A DNA stretch of 64,000 nt from Daucus carota subsp. sativus (taxonomy: Eukaryota; Streptophyta; Magnoliopsida; Apiales; Apiaceae): assembly GCF_001625215.2 (NCBI RefSeq), contig NC_030386.2, forward strand, positions 36,893,296 through 36,957,295, in the 5' to 3' direction. Every line of letters starts with the position of its first letter. Position 1 is the first letter of the stretch. Below the pieces are notes generated by a model. The model saw nothing but the letters and a program-made list of their open reading frames with translations, was not told where the DNA came from and did no database searches. A program made the position numbers and the translations under genes. Shown piece by piece: positions 22,710 to 33,150 of this stretch.

Positions 22710-24281
22710 CTAGTTGAGAAGCCGCCGCAACTTATAAAAATTATATTAATGATTCAATATTAATATTTGTAGAGTACAATAATTTTGTGGTTGTTTATAA
22801 AAAATGTATTAGTGATTAAAAATTAATTTTTTTAGTATAAAATTGCAAAATTTGGACTATAATTCATGGTGAAAAATTAAAAATAAATTTTTACACGTAA
22901 TTAACAATTTAAAGCACGACGAATCTTAATTTTATTTGTGTTTCTTTTTTTAAAAGTAATTATGTTCTTGCATTGTCACCTTCCTCCAATTTTTTTTGGA
23001 TTGATTGTGCACAAAAAAATCTAACATAAATCCGTGACATAGCGGTCTATAACTACCGTTGCGTATAACAACCTTTATTTTTTAATACTGTATAAACAGC
23101 CTTCACTTAAAAGTTGCTTGAATTGAGCAAACAGATAATGCATGAATAATATTTTCCTGTATACAAAGTAAATCGCAAAAAAATTAACAACAACAAACAT
23201 GTCCGATGAACAAAACAAATATTATAAAAGAATAACCAACAAACATACATCACTGATAGTTAGTTTATTGATATCATCCATCAATATCATGTCAGGACTA
23301 TATTTTTCTCTCGTGTTTGGATTTGTCGACTCCCACATAGCGGTCTATAACTGCCTTTGCTTGCAACAACCTTTAATTCTTTTTTAATACCGTATAAACA
23401 GCCTTCACTTATCGTTGTAGAAGAACGGCACCACCGAGTTAGAAATCGAGCAAAAGAACTATCACCAGAGAGAGATAGGGTTGTGGTATTGAGGGAGATT
23501 AGGTTGTGTTTAGATGATCCAAAACTCTACATCTTATAAGAGTTATAAGAGTATTTATAGGTGCAGAGAGACTTGTGTGCTACTCTTTCCTATAATTAAA
23601 TAATCTGAAACAAAATCAGATTAAAACTTTCAAACTGCTATATTCCATAAATAATCTGAAACAAAATCAGATTCTGAAATATCTGAAACTAAAAAAGGTA
23701 GTTCTAATTTTTGATAATTTTCATCCAAAAAATCCAGAAAATTAGAAAAATATAACGGAGCGATGTTAGAGGCGCCACCTACACGCCCCTCGCTTCTCCT
23801 TTATATAGAAACGAAATCAGATTAAAAATTTCAAGCTACTTTATTCCACTGAAACAAAATCAAATTCTGAAACTTGCTTCTAATATATCAGAAACTAAAA
23901 AAAGGTAGTTCTATCGCTTCTTCTTTATATAGAAACAAAATCAGATTAAAACTTTCAAGCTACTATATTCTATAAATAATACAAAATCAAATTCTGAAAC
24001 TTGTTTCTAATGTATCCGAAACTAAAAAAGGTAGTTCTATTGCTTCTCCTTTATATAGAAACAAAATCATATTAAAACTTTCAAGCTACTATATTCCATA
24101 AATAATCTGAAACAAAATCAGATTCTGAAACTTGCTTCTAATATATCCGAAACTAAAAAAAGTAATTCTAATTTTTGATATTTTTCATCCAAAAATTCCA
24201 AAAAATTAGAAAAATAGAACGGAGCGATGTGAGAGGCGCCACATACACGCCCCTCGCTTCTCCTTCATATAAGTATATTGA
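22710..24281 (-). mobile_element. Non-autonomous Helitron, minus orientation
   Basis: Read on the minus strand, the element begins TCAATATACTTATATGAAGG, preceded by A, and ends TTCTCAACTAG followed by T. This fits Helitron rules: 5' TC, 3' CTRR, insertion between A and T. The 3' hairpin is degenerate (GTTG...CAAC). No coding sequence is present. Two copies of a segment starting AGCGGTCTATAACT lie inside, near 23041 and 23340. A reiterated block occupies the 5' part. Confidence 0.55.
23590..24262. repeat. Tandem array of about 120-bp units in the Helitron 5' part
   Basis: At least four imperfect units contain AAACAAAATCAGATTAAAAC, CTTTCAAGCTACTATATTCC and GATTCTGAAACTTGCTTC. They are joined by CGCTTCTCCTTTATATAGAA, which on the minus strand resembles the Helitron 5' terminus. 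A GGCGCCAC...ACACGCCCCTCGCTTCTCC block appears twice, near 23771 and 24236. Confidence 0.75.
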
Positions 24282-25693
24282 TTTCTACATCAATTAAAGT
24301 ATTATGCTGATAATTTCTACATCAATTAAGGTATTATGCTGAAATTGATAAAGCTGCCGCCTCCCTCCTCTCCTATGTACTAGGGTTTGTCGACTTTCAA
24401 GTGAATCGATGGCTTCCACTGGTTTTCTCTGGTGAAAAGCCCCAACCCTTTCATTATATTTTACTCTCGTTAATTTTTTTCAATAAAACCCAATTTTTTT
24501 GGTGTTTGTGTGTCTCTCCTCTTGGTATGTGTGTTTCATCTCTTCTTTTGGAGTGTTTTTTATGTTTTTGTCTAGTTATGGTTGGATTTATTTAGTGTTG
24601 CATCTGTTGAGAACGAGTTTATTGATATTTTTGGTGATCTGCAAAAACTGTATCGAATCTGGACGGTGGTGATTATTGCAAGAGCTCACCTTTCACAACC
24701 AAAGATCGTTCATCCTTGACGGGTTTACACTTTCAGCATATCTATAGCTGGTATCCATGTGATATGGTCAATTACGTTGTTACTATTTTCAGAGGTGTTG
24801 GTGCAATTTGGATCGCTTGGGATGTTTTTGATTTCGTTTTTAGTTTTCAGAATTGTTAACAGTTAGGAGTTTGTCCCTGCTGTATTATGTTCAAGTTATT
24901 GAAATTTTCTTGTATTTGTAAAAAAAAAATACAAAAATTTCATGAGGCAGGTTACAACTTACAAGCCCATGTTACTTTTAACTCCAATATTTGGATTCTG
25001 TATTTGGTTGCGGTCTTATCAAACTTTGGTGCCCCGTAAAAATTATTAAAAAGTCTAAATATTTATGTCAAAATATATTGCTATTATCCAATTATAATAA
25101 TCTAATTTTTAAATATAAATAAAAGATAACATGAAAAGTAATTTTTATTATTCTTAAAATATATGAATCCTAATCTAATAAATAGTATCTGTTTTAGATA
25201 AATTTTGAGTGAGTGGGAATCGAAATATAACAAAAATGTTAGAATAATAATTAATCAATTTCATGAATATTGTATTTTAACTTTTTATTATATATTTCTT
25301 TTAATAAGTAAAAATTTAGTTCCTCAAAATTTGGACCCTTAAAATTTTTACGCGCAGTGCGGTCCACACCCTCAAATCCAACCCTTAAATGAGTGGTAAT
25401 TCAAATCATATTTGACTTCTATATTCCATCCAATCGTCGCGATTTAGTGTTTGAAGAATTTGAGAAAGATTACAGAATCTAGAGTTAACGATTACAAATT
25501 GATGATGCTTAGAGAAGCAATGTACGAGTGAATTACACAAATACAGTGTACCACCTGGAGATGGACTCCTGAAGGAACCAAGCGGAGACAACATTTCTGC
25601 CTTGAAGGGCGTTGAGTTGAATATAGATGATACATTTCTGTGTCGTTGATTTGAATTATATGGGTCGTAACATATGGCGTAAAGACTTATGCA
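24282..25693. other. Intergenic
   Basis: No gene recognised. Open frames at 24401-24595 and 25406-25594 (minus) show no family features. Confidence 0.35.
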
Positions 25694-26260
25694 GTGTTTC
25701 CTAAACCTGTACGCGGTTCGGATTGGTTCGGTTGGAGGGTAATAACCGAACCAAACCGCAACTTGCGGTTTTCTAAAATCTCAAACCGCGACCAAACCGT
25801 TGGTTAAAAAAACCCAACCAAATCCACCCACGTAATTGCGGTTGGTTGCGGTTTGAGTTGCAGTTCAACCGCTAAAAGAAGTTCTATCATGCACTCTGAT
25901 ATAAGTTTCCATTTGGAGCATGAAATAAATTACAGTCATGGACACATTGACTGATTTATATTGGGCCTTGCTCAAAGAGTCCAAATTTCATTAATTTAGT
26001 AACTTTTATTTATTTATGTGAATATCTATATGTAAATATATAAACATATATAATAAAAATATTTAAATTTATATAATGTGCGGTTGGCGGTTGGTTTTTT
26101 GCGGTTTTAAAAAAAATGAATCCGCAACCAAACCGCAAATTAATGGTTATTAAAAAATCCATCCGCGAACGCTCACATTGTGCGGTTATCCATAATACAC
26201 GGATCGGTTGCGGGTGGTTGTTGCGGTTGAGCGGATTGAATGTACAGCCCTAGTGTTTCC
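25694..26260. mobile_element. hAT-like MITE with 8-bp target site duplication
   Basis: The element spans 25702-26252 (551 bp) between perfect direct repeats GTGTTTCC at 25694-25701 and 26253-26260. Ends are TAAACCTGTAC and GTACAGCCCTA, imperfect inverted repeats (TA....CTGTAC pattern). The subterminal parts are packed with GCGGTT/AACCGC motifs in both orientations, a common arrangement of transposase-binding sites in hAT elements. It has no coding frame. Confidence 0.8.
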
Positions 26261-28024
26261 TACTCAGGAGTTGGTCAAACCGTTTTCCACATTTTGCCCC
26301 GGATGAACAAAATTTTCTCTTGTGGATCTAACAGAGATGCTGTTTGTCTAAATTTATATTTCAGAAATAAAAATTTATTTTTGAAAAAAATATAAAAAAT
26401 TCTACTTTTTTTAAGATAAAATTTTCATTTTTTTCTACATAATGGATATCGAACATCTCATTGGTATTTATATTCAAAAAAGATTATGAAAATATGATTT
26501 TGTTTTAAAAGGAATAAAACCTTTAATTTATCTAGCTAAACACGCCCAACAAGATTTACAACGCGCATACATATGCGTATTGCGTACATACATTATGTAA
26601 CATTTTTGTACATACACACTACGCAGAGCTACTTGAGAGATTGCCCTTGTAATTCTGCTTGCAGCAAGTTGAAATACTAACGGTTTTTAATAATATTTTT
26701 TAAAATTTGTGTTTACAAATATATACAGACCACTTTTAAAAGATAATTTATTGTTATATTAAAAAATTTTATATCTAATGAATTATAAGCCTCAAAAGAA
26801 AAAATCCAAATATTAAAAACAAGAATTTACTTCACATTTATAGGGGCTGTTTGGGTAAATTTTAAAAAATGTTTCTTGCTTAAGGTAAAGAAATGAACTA
26901 CAATTGAGAAATAAGTTAAGATTTAGATGATTAAACTGATGGAGAAAGAAGTAAAAATATTGAGATAGCTGTTGTTTGGGTAGACTTAAAAAATGTGCTT
27001 CTTAAAGTGAAAAAATGGACTAAGAGTGAGAAATAAATTAAGATTCGTAAGTGATTAAAATGTATGGGGAAGAAGTAGAAGTCCTGAATCTAGCATTCTC
27101 ATCATGTATTCATGTTATAGGTGCTTTTGGCTTTTTCTACAAACGGATCAAGAAAAGTTGAAACCGGCTTCTTATTGAAAAAAGGCAAAAGTTATTGCCT
27201 CCAAAAGACAGATAAACAAGCATTCTCAACTTATTATAAGTGCTTTTGATTTTTTACACAAACGGGTGAAAGCCGACTTCTTAATTAAAAGAACGGGAAG
27301 TTGCGGACTTGCGGTTGGCACATAATCAACTTCTCATTTATAAATAATCACTTTTTCTTTTAAGTTACGCATAACAGAATACTGCCTACAACTTCAAATT
27401 TCATACCCTTGATCACTAGATATCAGACGCGAGTCAAAATTGAATGGAAAAATCTATCAATTCTAAACAAATCAAAACTTGATTAAAATATTAATTTTTC
27501 CGTTGTTTTTCAATCATGTCTGCGCTTACTATAAATTAGCCTCTACTTGATTATGTCAATTAAATTTGAACTTAAAAATAAAAATGTCCCCAAAAAGAAA
27601 AAAGATAATGGGCATATGGTCCCAATCAAACAACCGATTGAAATATGTAGGGAGAGTAATGCCTTGAGAAGCCAGAACAGCCAACCAAAGCTACCCCATG
27701 AGGCCAAAATAATTATAAAAAGCGCATGTACATGGGTTTGTTTCACGTCATAATCAATAATCATCATGCGAAAACTGAACATGAAATATTTCGAGGGCCA
27801 AATATATACTCATAATCATCACCTAAAATGAGCCGACTGACAAGTGACAATCCAATACTACATGTATAGGCTGGTGGCTCCAGGTCACCTCCAATATCAT
27901 ATTCACGTCATCCTACTAATAATACTATTGCCATGCTTATTCCCTAGTCACTTCATCACATCAAATACAAACATTTATTTAACAGTCACGTTAAGTCTGT
28001 TCCTGTTTTACATTTCTGATGCGT
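26261..28024. other. Intergenic with hAT-like repeat remnants
   Basis: No gene recognised. From about 26848 a GGGGCTGTTTGGGTAAA start resembles hAT-type MITE ends. Related blocks beginning TGTTTGGGTA occur at about 26858 and 26973, and two blocks with GTGCTTTTG...ACAAACGG occur near 27120 and 27240, so nested or duplicated copies are likely. Boundaries are unclear. Confidence 0.4.
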
Positions 28025-28029
28025 GGCTA

Positions 28030-28426
28030 TGTCAAGATTTGTGACATACAAGAACTTGAAGACACGTTGCTAGAGTAACAGCTGGTTGAATGACAGCAGA
28101 AGTGTCCACATCAGCATAGTTTGTTACAAGAAGTAGTTACATGACAGTTGGCAAGTTGCACCACTTGCATCAGCTCACCACCTCCTTGCAGCATCTATAA
28201 ATACAGACTCTCTCTCTCTAGATTGATTACTCAGTTAGTTAGCTTTATAATTCTGTATTGAAAGCAACAAAGTATGTAGTCCACAGTATATTTCTTTCTA
28301 GAGATAGTATACAGATACATCATATCTTGTTCATAGAGATAGTATACAGTGTACATTGCTTCTGTAATCATCAGCTTCATTTGCTTGGAATGGAAGAGAT
28401 TTACAGTTTTTTGATGAATTGTAACA
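28030..28426 (+). repeat. 5' LTR of Copia element
   Basis: It starts TGTCAAGATTTG and ends GTAACA. A TATA-like CTATAAATACAG occurs near 28195, a likely start for the element transcript. A CT microsatellite follows it. Confidence 0.95.
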
Positions 28427-28438
28427 TGGTATCAGAGC
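28427..28438 (+). other. Primer binding site (initiator tRNA-Met type)
   Basis: TGGTATCAGAGC immediately follows the 5' LTR. This is the common plant Copia PBS complementary to the 3' end of initiator tRNA-Met. Confidence 0.92.
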
Positions 28439-28701
28439 GTATGGATGTTTCGATCTGTTCTTCCATTGTTTAGGCCTTGATCTCAAGGTATCCGCTTCAT
28501 ATTCACCAGTATTTTTGTTGAAATTCGTGTTTTGTGTTTTTTTTGAGATCTCACATCTTCTCATCTGGTGATTTGTCTTCATTCTGATATTGCTGATTTG
28601 TGATTCTTGAGATTCTTGATTTGATCTCTGTGATTAAGAGATTTTTGACATTTGTGATTTGAGAAATATTCTGTTATCTGCATAAGATCTATTTTGTTGT
28701 T

Positions 28702-30915
28702 ATGGCTGCTACGATCCCAATTGATCCTTCTCAGAATCCTGTTTCTCCATTTTATATTCATCCTTCTGATAATCCTGGCATGAAGCTAGTTTCTGTTCAA
28801 TTTGATGGCACTGGATACAGTGATTGGAAACGTTCGTTGTTGATAAGCTTGTCAGCTAAGAATAAGATTGGTTTTGTTGATGGTTCTATAGAGAAACCAG
28901 ATGTTCTTGATGTTACATATAAAGCTTGGGAAAGATGTAATAGTATGATGATTTCTTGGATTTTGGGAGTGCTGGATCAAACAATTGCAAGAAGTGTTCT
29001 GTATTTTAAGACAGCAAGAGAGATTTGGTTGAATTTGGAAGAAAGGTATGGTCAAGCTTCAGGGACAGTATTGTATGCTGTTCAGCAAGATTTGTACAAG
29101 CTGAAACAAGGTCAAGATTCTGTCTCTAGCTACTACACCAAGATCAAGATGATTTGGGATGAATTGGATGCTATAGATCCAATACCTGTTTCTGATTGTA
29201 CACATTGTACAGGCACTTTAATTCAGAAGTTGATTAAATCTCAAGAAGACAGAAGACTTGTGGATTTTCTTATGAAGCTAAATGATGGATTTGAGATAAT
29301 GAGGGGTAATATTCTGGTTATGTCTCCTCTTCCATCAATTTCTCATGTGTATAGACTCTTGTTGCAGGAAGAAAGTCACAAGAAACTACATCAGCCAACT
29401 GTTCCATCACAGGATGAGGTTATGGCTTTTGCTGCAAATAGAAAGTTCTACAATGACAAATTTCGTCAACCATCCAAACAAGGTTTTGGTACTGGCAATA
29501 CTGAGATAAGGAAATTTAACCAGTATTTTTGTGATCATTGCAAAACTCCAGGTCACACTGCTCAAAGATGTTACAAGTTGCATGGTTATCCTGCAAATTT
29601 CAGGACAGATAGGGACAAGAGAATGGCTGCAAATGCCACTCACAATACTGATATATCTGATACTGAGTCTTCTTGTTCTAGTCAGCAGAGTGAAGGGTTT
29701 ACAGCAACACAGTACCAACAATTGTTGCAGTTACTAGGCAAGGAGAACAGTTCTGTGGATGGTTCTAAGGCTGCTAATGTTGCAGGTAATATCTGTCTTG
29801 CTTCTGTTACACATTCTTGGATAGTAGACAGTGGGGCAACAGACCACATGTGTTCTGAATTGTCTTTATTTACAAATTGTAAGGATGTTACTGGTCCTGC
29901 CAATTACATAACAATTCCAAATGGTAAGCAGGTTCTGGTCACACAAATGGGAGAAGTACATATTCATGACAATTTGGTGTTAAAAGATGTGCTATATGTT
30001 CCAGATTTCAAGTTTAATTTGGTGTCTATACCAAAGATTTGTAAAGATTTACATTGCACAGTATCTTTTACTGATGATAAATGTTTTCTTCAGAACAATT
30101 TGATGAGTCTACAGCTTCTTGGTGAATTACAAGGAGGTCTGTATTACCTAGCTATGCCTAAAAGGTCTACTGTAGCAGCAAGTACTTTGGATTACTCAGC
30201 AGATTGTTTGATAGCTAAAGCACCAACAGAACAGGATCAGAACAAGATAAAGCTGTGGCACCTCAGGCTAGGTCACATTCCTATTTCTATGTTACAACAT
30301 GTGAAGACTATTTTCACTAAGCCTTGTACACTTCACAATATTTGCCAGATTTGTCCTGTTGCAAAGCAAGTGAGAAAGCCTTTTCCACACAGTTATATCA
30401 AAACTTCTTCAGTTTTTTCTCTGCTACATTTGGATATTTGGGGTCCTTATAAGGAACCTACATATAATAGCTGCAGATATTTTCTTACAATTGTAGATGA
30501 TTTTACAAGAATGACTTGGGTATTTCTTTTGCAATATAAGTCTGAAGTTGGGAAAATTTTTAAGACTTTTGTGGCACATGTTGAAAATAAATATAAGGCC
30601 AATATTCAAGTCCTCAGAACAGATAATGGTCAAGAATTTTGTGGAAAGGAGCTTCAAGATTTTTTTTCACTTAAAGGATTTGAACACCAGAAATCATGTG
30701 TTTATACTCCACAGCAGAATGGAGTTGTTGAAAGGAAGCACAGGCATTTGTTGGACACTTCCAGGGCTTTATTCTTCCAGTCAAAAATTCCACTTGAATT
30801 TTGGGGAGAATGTGTGTTGGCTGCTACACATATCATTAATAGAATGCCTCTTACAGTCCTGAACAATATCAGTCCATATGAAAAATTTTTCAATGAACCA
30901 CCAGATTTGCCATGA
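28702..30915 (+). CDS. Copia Gag-protease-integrase polyprotein, truncated
   Basis: The 737-residue frame opens with a UBN2-type Gag (DWKRSLLISLSAKNKIGFVD). It continues with a CCHC zinc knuckle (CDHCKTPGHTAQRC, about 277-290), an aspartic protease DSGA (about 376-379) and the GAG-pre-integrase/zinc segment (HLRLGH, then CQIC). The integrase DDE residues are visible in LDIWGP, RTDNGQEF and NGVVERKHR. It stops right after NISPYEKFFNEPPDLP. Intact relatives continue there with the integrase C-terminal domain (GKGY-type region) and a linker to RT. About 200 residues appear to be missing, and the junction also changes frame. Confidence 0.93.
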   Translation: MAATIPIDPSQNPVSPFYIHPSDNPGMKLVSVQFDGTGYSDWKRSLLISLSAKNKIGFVDGSIEKPDVLDVTYKAWERCNSMMISWILGVLDQTIARSVLYFKTAREIWLNLEERYGQASGTVLYAVQQDLYKLKQGQDSVSSYYTKIKMIWDELDAIDPIPVSDCTHCTGTLIQKLIKSQEDRRLVDFLMKLNDGFEIMRGNILVMSPLPSISHVYRLLLQEESHKKLHQPTVPSQDEVMAFAANRKFYNDKFRQPSKQGFGTGNTEIRKFNQYFCDHCKTPGHTAQRCYKLHGYPANFRTDRDKRMAANATHNTDISDTESSCSSQQSEGFTATQYQQLLQLLGKENSSVDGSKAANVAGNICLASVTHSWIVDSGATDHMCSELSLFTNCKDVTGPANYITIPNGKQVLVTQMGEVHIHDNLVLKDVLYVPDFKFNLVSIPKICKDLHCTVSFTDDKCFLQNNLMSLQLLGELQGGLYYLAMPKRSTVAASTLDYSADCLIAKAPTEQDQNKIKLWHLRLGHIPISMLQHVKTIFTKPCTLHNICQICPVAKQVRKPFPHSYIKTSSVFSLLHLDIWGPYKEPTYNSCRYFLTIVDDFTRMTWVFLLQYKSEVGKIFKTFVAHVENKYKANIQVLRTDNGQEFCGKELQDFFSLKGFEHQKSCVYTPQQNGVVERKHRHLLDTSRALFFQSKIPLEFWGECVLAATHIINRMPLTVLNNISPYEKFFNEPPDLP

Positions 30916-32453
30916 AAAAGGAGTTACAAGCCTTACAAGATAACCACACCTGGGATCTTGTTCCATTACCAAAAGGCAAGAAAGCAATAGGATATAAATG
31001 GGTGTTCAAAATCAAGCTTAAAGCAGATGGAACTGTGGAAAGATTCAAGGCTAGGCTGGTAGCAAAGGGTTACAATCAACAGTGGGGTATTGATTATCAA
31101 GAGACTTTTTCACCAGTAATAAAGATGACTACTGTTAGATGTTTGTTAGCTTTAGCTGCTCATAAACACTGGAAACTCCATCAATTGGATATTAATAATG
31201 CTTTTTTACATGGGGATCTAGTTGAGGAAGTCTATATGATGGTTCCAGAAGGATATGACAACCCTCACAATTTTGTCTGCAGGCTTGTCAAATCAATCTA
31301 TGGTTTAAAACAAGCTTCAAGACAGTGGAATGCTAAACTACAAGGTGAACTGCAATTAAGGGGGTATATACAGTCCAAGAATGATTATTCTCTTTTTATA
31401 AAGAGAAATAATCTACACATCACTATAATTGCAGTTTATGTAGATGATATTATTGTGACTGGTGATGATGAAAGGGAGATTCAGCTTATTAAGGATCATT
31501 TGCATGCTACATTTAGCATCAAGGATTTAGGCCAGCTGAGTTTCTTTCTTGGAATAGAAATAGGATATCTGCAAACTGGTATTTCAATGTCACAGAAAAA
31601 GTTCACAAAAGAGTTGCTGAAAGAAGCAAAGATAGAAATTGGTGAACACAAGTCAGTAGTTACACCTCTTCCTATTAATCTCAAATTGACAGCAGAAGAG
31701 GGTGAAAACTATTCTGATCCTACTACTTATAGATCACTTGTGGGAAAGCTCAATTTTTTGACTCATACAAGACCTGACCTGTCATATACAGTGCAACATT
31801 TAAGTCAGTTTCTTCAGAATCCAAAAGTTCCACATTTTCAGGCCTTAATACATACTCTCAATTATGTAGCTTCTACAGCTGGACAGGGAATCATTTTGAA
31901 TGCAACTGAGCAGTTAACATTACAGGCTTTTACTGATTCAGACTGGGGAGCTTGTCAAGACACAAGAAGGTCTGTTTCAGGTTATATCATGTTGCTGGGA
32001 AAATCCCCAATAAGCTGGAAGTCCAAGAAACAAGGAATTGTTTCTAAAAGCTCAGCAGAAGCAGAATATAGAGCTATGTCAGCTGCAGCATCAGAAATCA
32101 CTTGGCTAGTAAGATTACTTGAGGAAATTGGACTGAGCAAGCTACATCCAGTAACACTTCACTGTGATAATCAAAGTACAATTCACATTGCTAAAAATCC
32201 AGTTCAACATGAGAGGACTAAACATATAGAGATAGATGTGCATTTTACAAGGGATAAAGTACTTGAAGGTCTTATTCAATTGGCATACTTACCAACCAAT
32301 TCACAGCTTGCTGACATATTCACAAAGATATTGCCTTCAGCACATTTTCAGGAATTACTAACCAAACTAGGAATGGCAGAATGCCACTCTAGTTTGAGGG
32401 GGGGTGTCAAGATTTGTGACATACAAGAACTTGAAGACACGTTGCTAGAGTAA
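30912..32453 (+). CDS. Copia reverse transcriptase-RNase H
   Basis: The 513-residue frame overlaps the end of the gag-integrase frame by 4 nt in another phase. The ATG at 30912 is probably an internal methionine of the ancestral polyprotein (AMKKELQALQDNHTWDLVPL), not a real start. RT motifs include LDINNAFLHGDL and the catalytic YVDD (about 176-179). RNase H motifs include TDSDWGACQDTRRSVSGY, SSAEAEYRAMS and LHCDNQSTIHIAKNP. The domain itself looks intact. The stop lies 49 nt inside the 3' LTR. Without a ribosomal frameshift or readthrough it would not be made as a fusion with Gag. Confidence 0.93.
   Translation: MKKELQALQDNHTWDLVPLPKGKKAIGYKWVFKIKLKADGTVERFKARLVAKGYNQQWGIDYQETFSPVIKMTTVRCLLALAAHKHWKLHQLDINNAFLHGDLVEEVYMMVPEGYDNPHNFVCRLVKSIYGLKQASRQWNAKLQGELQLRGYIQSKNDYSLFIKRNNLHITIIAVYVDDIIVTGDDEREIQLIKDHLHATFSIKDLGQLSFFLGIEIGYLQTGISMSQKKFTKELLKEAKIEIGEHKSVVTPLPINLKLTAEEGENYSDPTTYRSLVGKLNFLTHTRPDLSYTVQHLSQFLQNPKVPHFQALIHTLNYVASTAGQGIILNATEQLTLQAFTDSDWGACQDTRRSVSGYIMLLGKSPISWKSKKQGIVSKSSAEAEYRAMSAAASEITWLVRLLEEIGLSKLHPVTLHCDNQSTIHIAKNPVQHERTKHIEIDVHFTRDKVLEGLIQLAYLPTNSQLADIFTKILPSAHFQELLTKLGMAECHSSLRGGVKICDIQELEDTLLE
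32396..32404 (+). other. Polypurine tract
   Basis: GAGGGGGGG directly precedes the TG of the 3' LTR, the expected plus-strand primer site. Confidence 0.9.
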
Positions 32454-32801
32454 CAGCTGGTTGAATGACAGCAGAGGTGTCCACATCAGCATAGTTTGTT
32501 ACAAGAAGTAGTTACATGACAGTTGGCAAGTTGCACCACTTGCATCAGCTCACCACCTCCTTGCAGCATCTATAAATACAGACTCTCTCTCTCTAGATTG
32601 ATTACTCAGTTAGTTAGCTTTATAATTCTGTATTGAAAGCAACAAAGTATGTAGTCCACAGTATATTTCTTTCTAGAGATAGTATACAGATACATCATAT
32701 CTTGTTCATAGAGATAGTATACAGTGTACATTGCTTCTGTAATCATCAGCTTGATTTGCTTGGAATGGAAGAGATTTACAGTTTTTTGATGAATTGTAAC
32801 A
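32405..32801 (+). repeat. 3' LTR of Copia element
   Basis: 397 bp, TG...CA, nearly identical to the 5' LTR, followed by GGCTA. Confidence 0.95.
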
Positions 32802-32938
32802 GGCTATCTTTCTTCTTTTGACAGACCTCCTTTTTTAAGTTTTTATTCCTGCACCAATTTTTCCGCATCTCGTCCTGTCCATACTTATGTTCCTATGGTC
32901 ATAAATTTTGGAAAATAAATTAAAAAGAGAATATATAG

Positions 32939-33150
32939 AGGTCGTTTGGGTTAACTTAAAATAATTGACTTGTTACTTATATTAAAGAAGTGGAGTAGAA
33001 GTGAGAAGTAAATAAGTGAATAAAGTGTTTGGGAAAGAAACAAAAACTGAGAGAGAAGCTAGCATTCTCAGCTTCATGCTTCTACTTCTTTACACAAACA
33101 GGTCAAGAAAAACAGAAGTCAGAACTGCTGCATCTTCCCAAACAGGTCCA
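32939..33150. mobile_element. hAT-like MITE
   Basis: The left end AGGTCGTTTGGG and right end CCCAAACAGGTCC are imperfect inverted repeats, and interior arms contain GAAGTGGAGTAGAAGTGAGA and CTTCTACTTCTTTACACAAA in opposite sense. It lies about 135 bp past the Copia element. No clean 8-bp target duplication was seen. Confidence 0.55.

Larger units (their letters stand above)
28025..32806 (+). mobile_element. Ty1/Copia LTR retrotransposon, internally deleted
   Basis: The 4772-bp element (28030-32801) is flanked by the 5-bp target duplication GGCTA (28025-28029 and 32802-32806). Both LTRs are 397 bp, begin TG and end CA. I saw two differences between them (A/G in GCAGAAGTGTCC and C/G in CAGCTTCATTTG), so insertion was recent. 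The gene order gag, protease, integrase, RT, RNase H defines Copia. Pol lacks the integrase C-terminal region and linker, so this copy is probably not autonomous. Confidence 0.96.

Noticed and set aside
23590-24262. Regular repeats as a CRISPR-like array
   Set aside because: Units are imperfect, long and contiguous without unique spacers, and the context is a plant Helitron.
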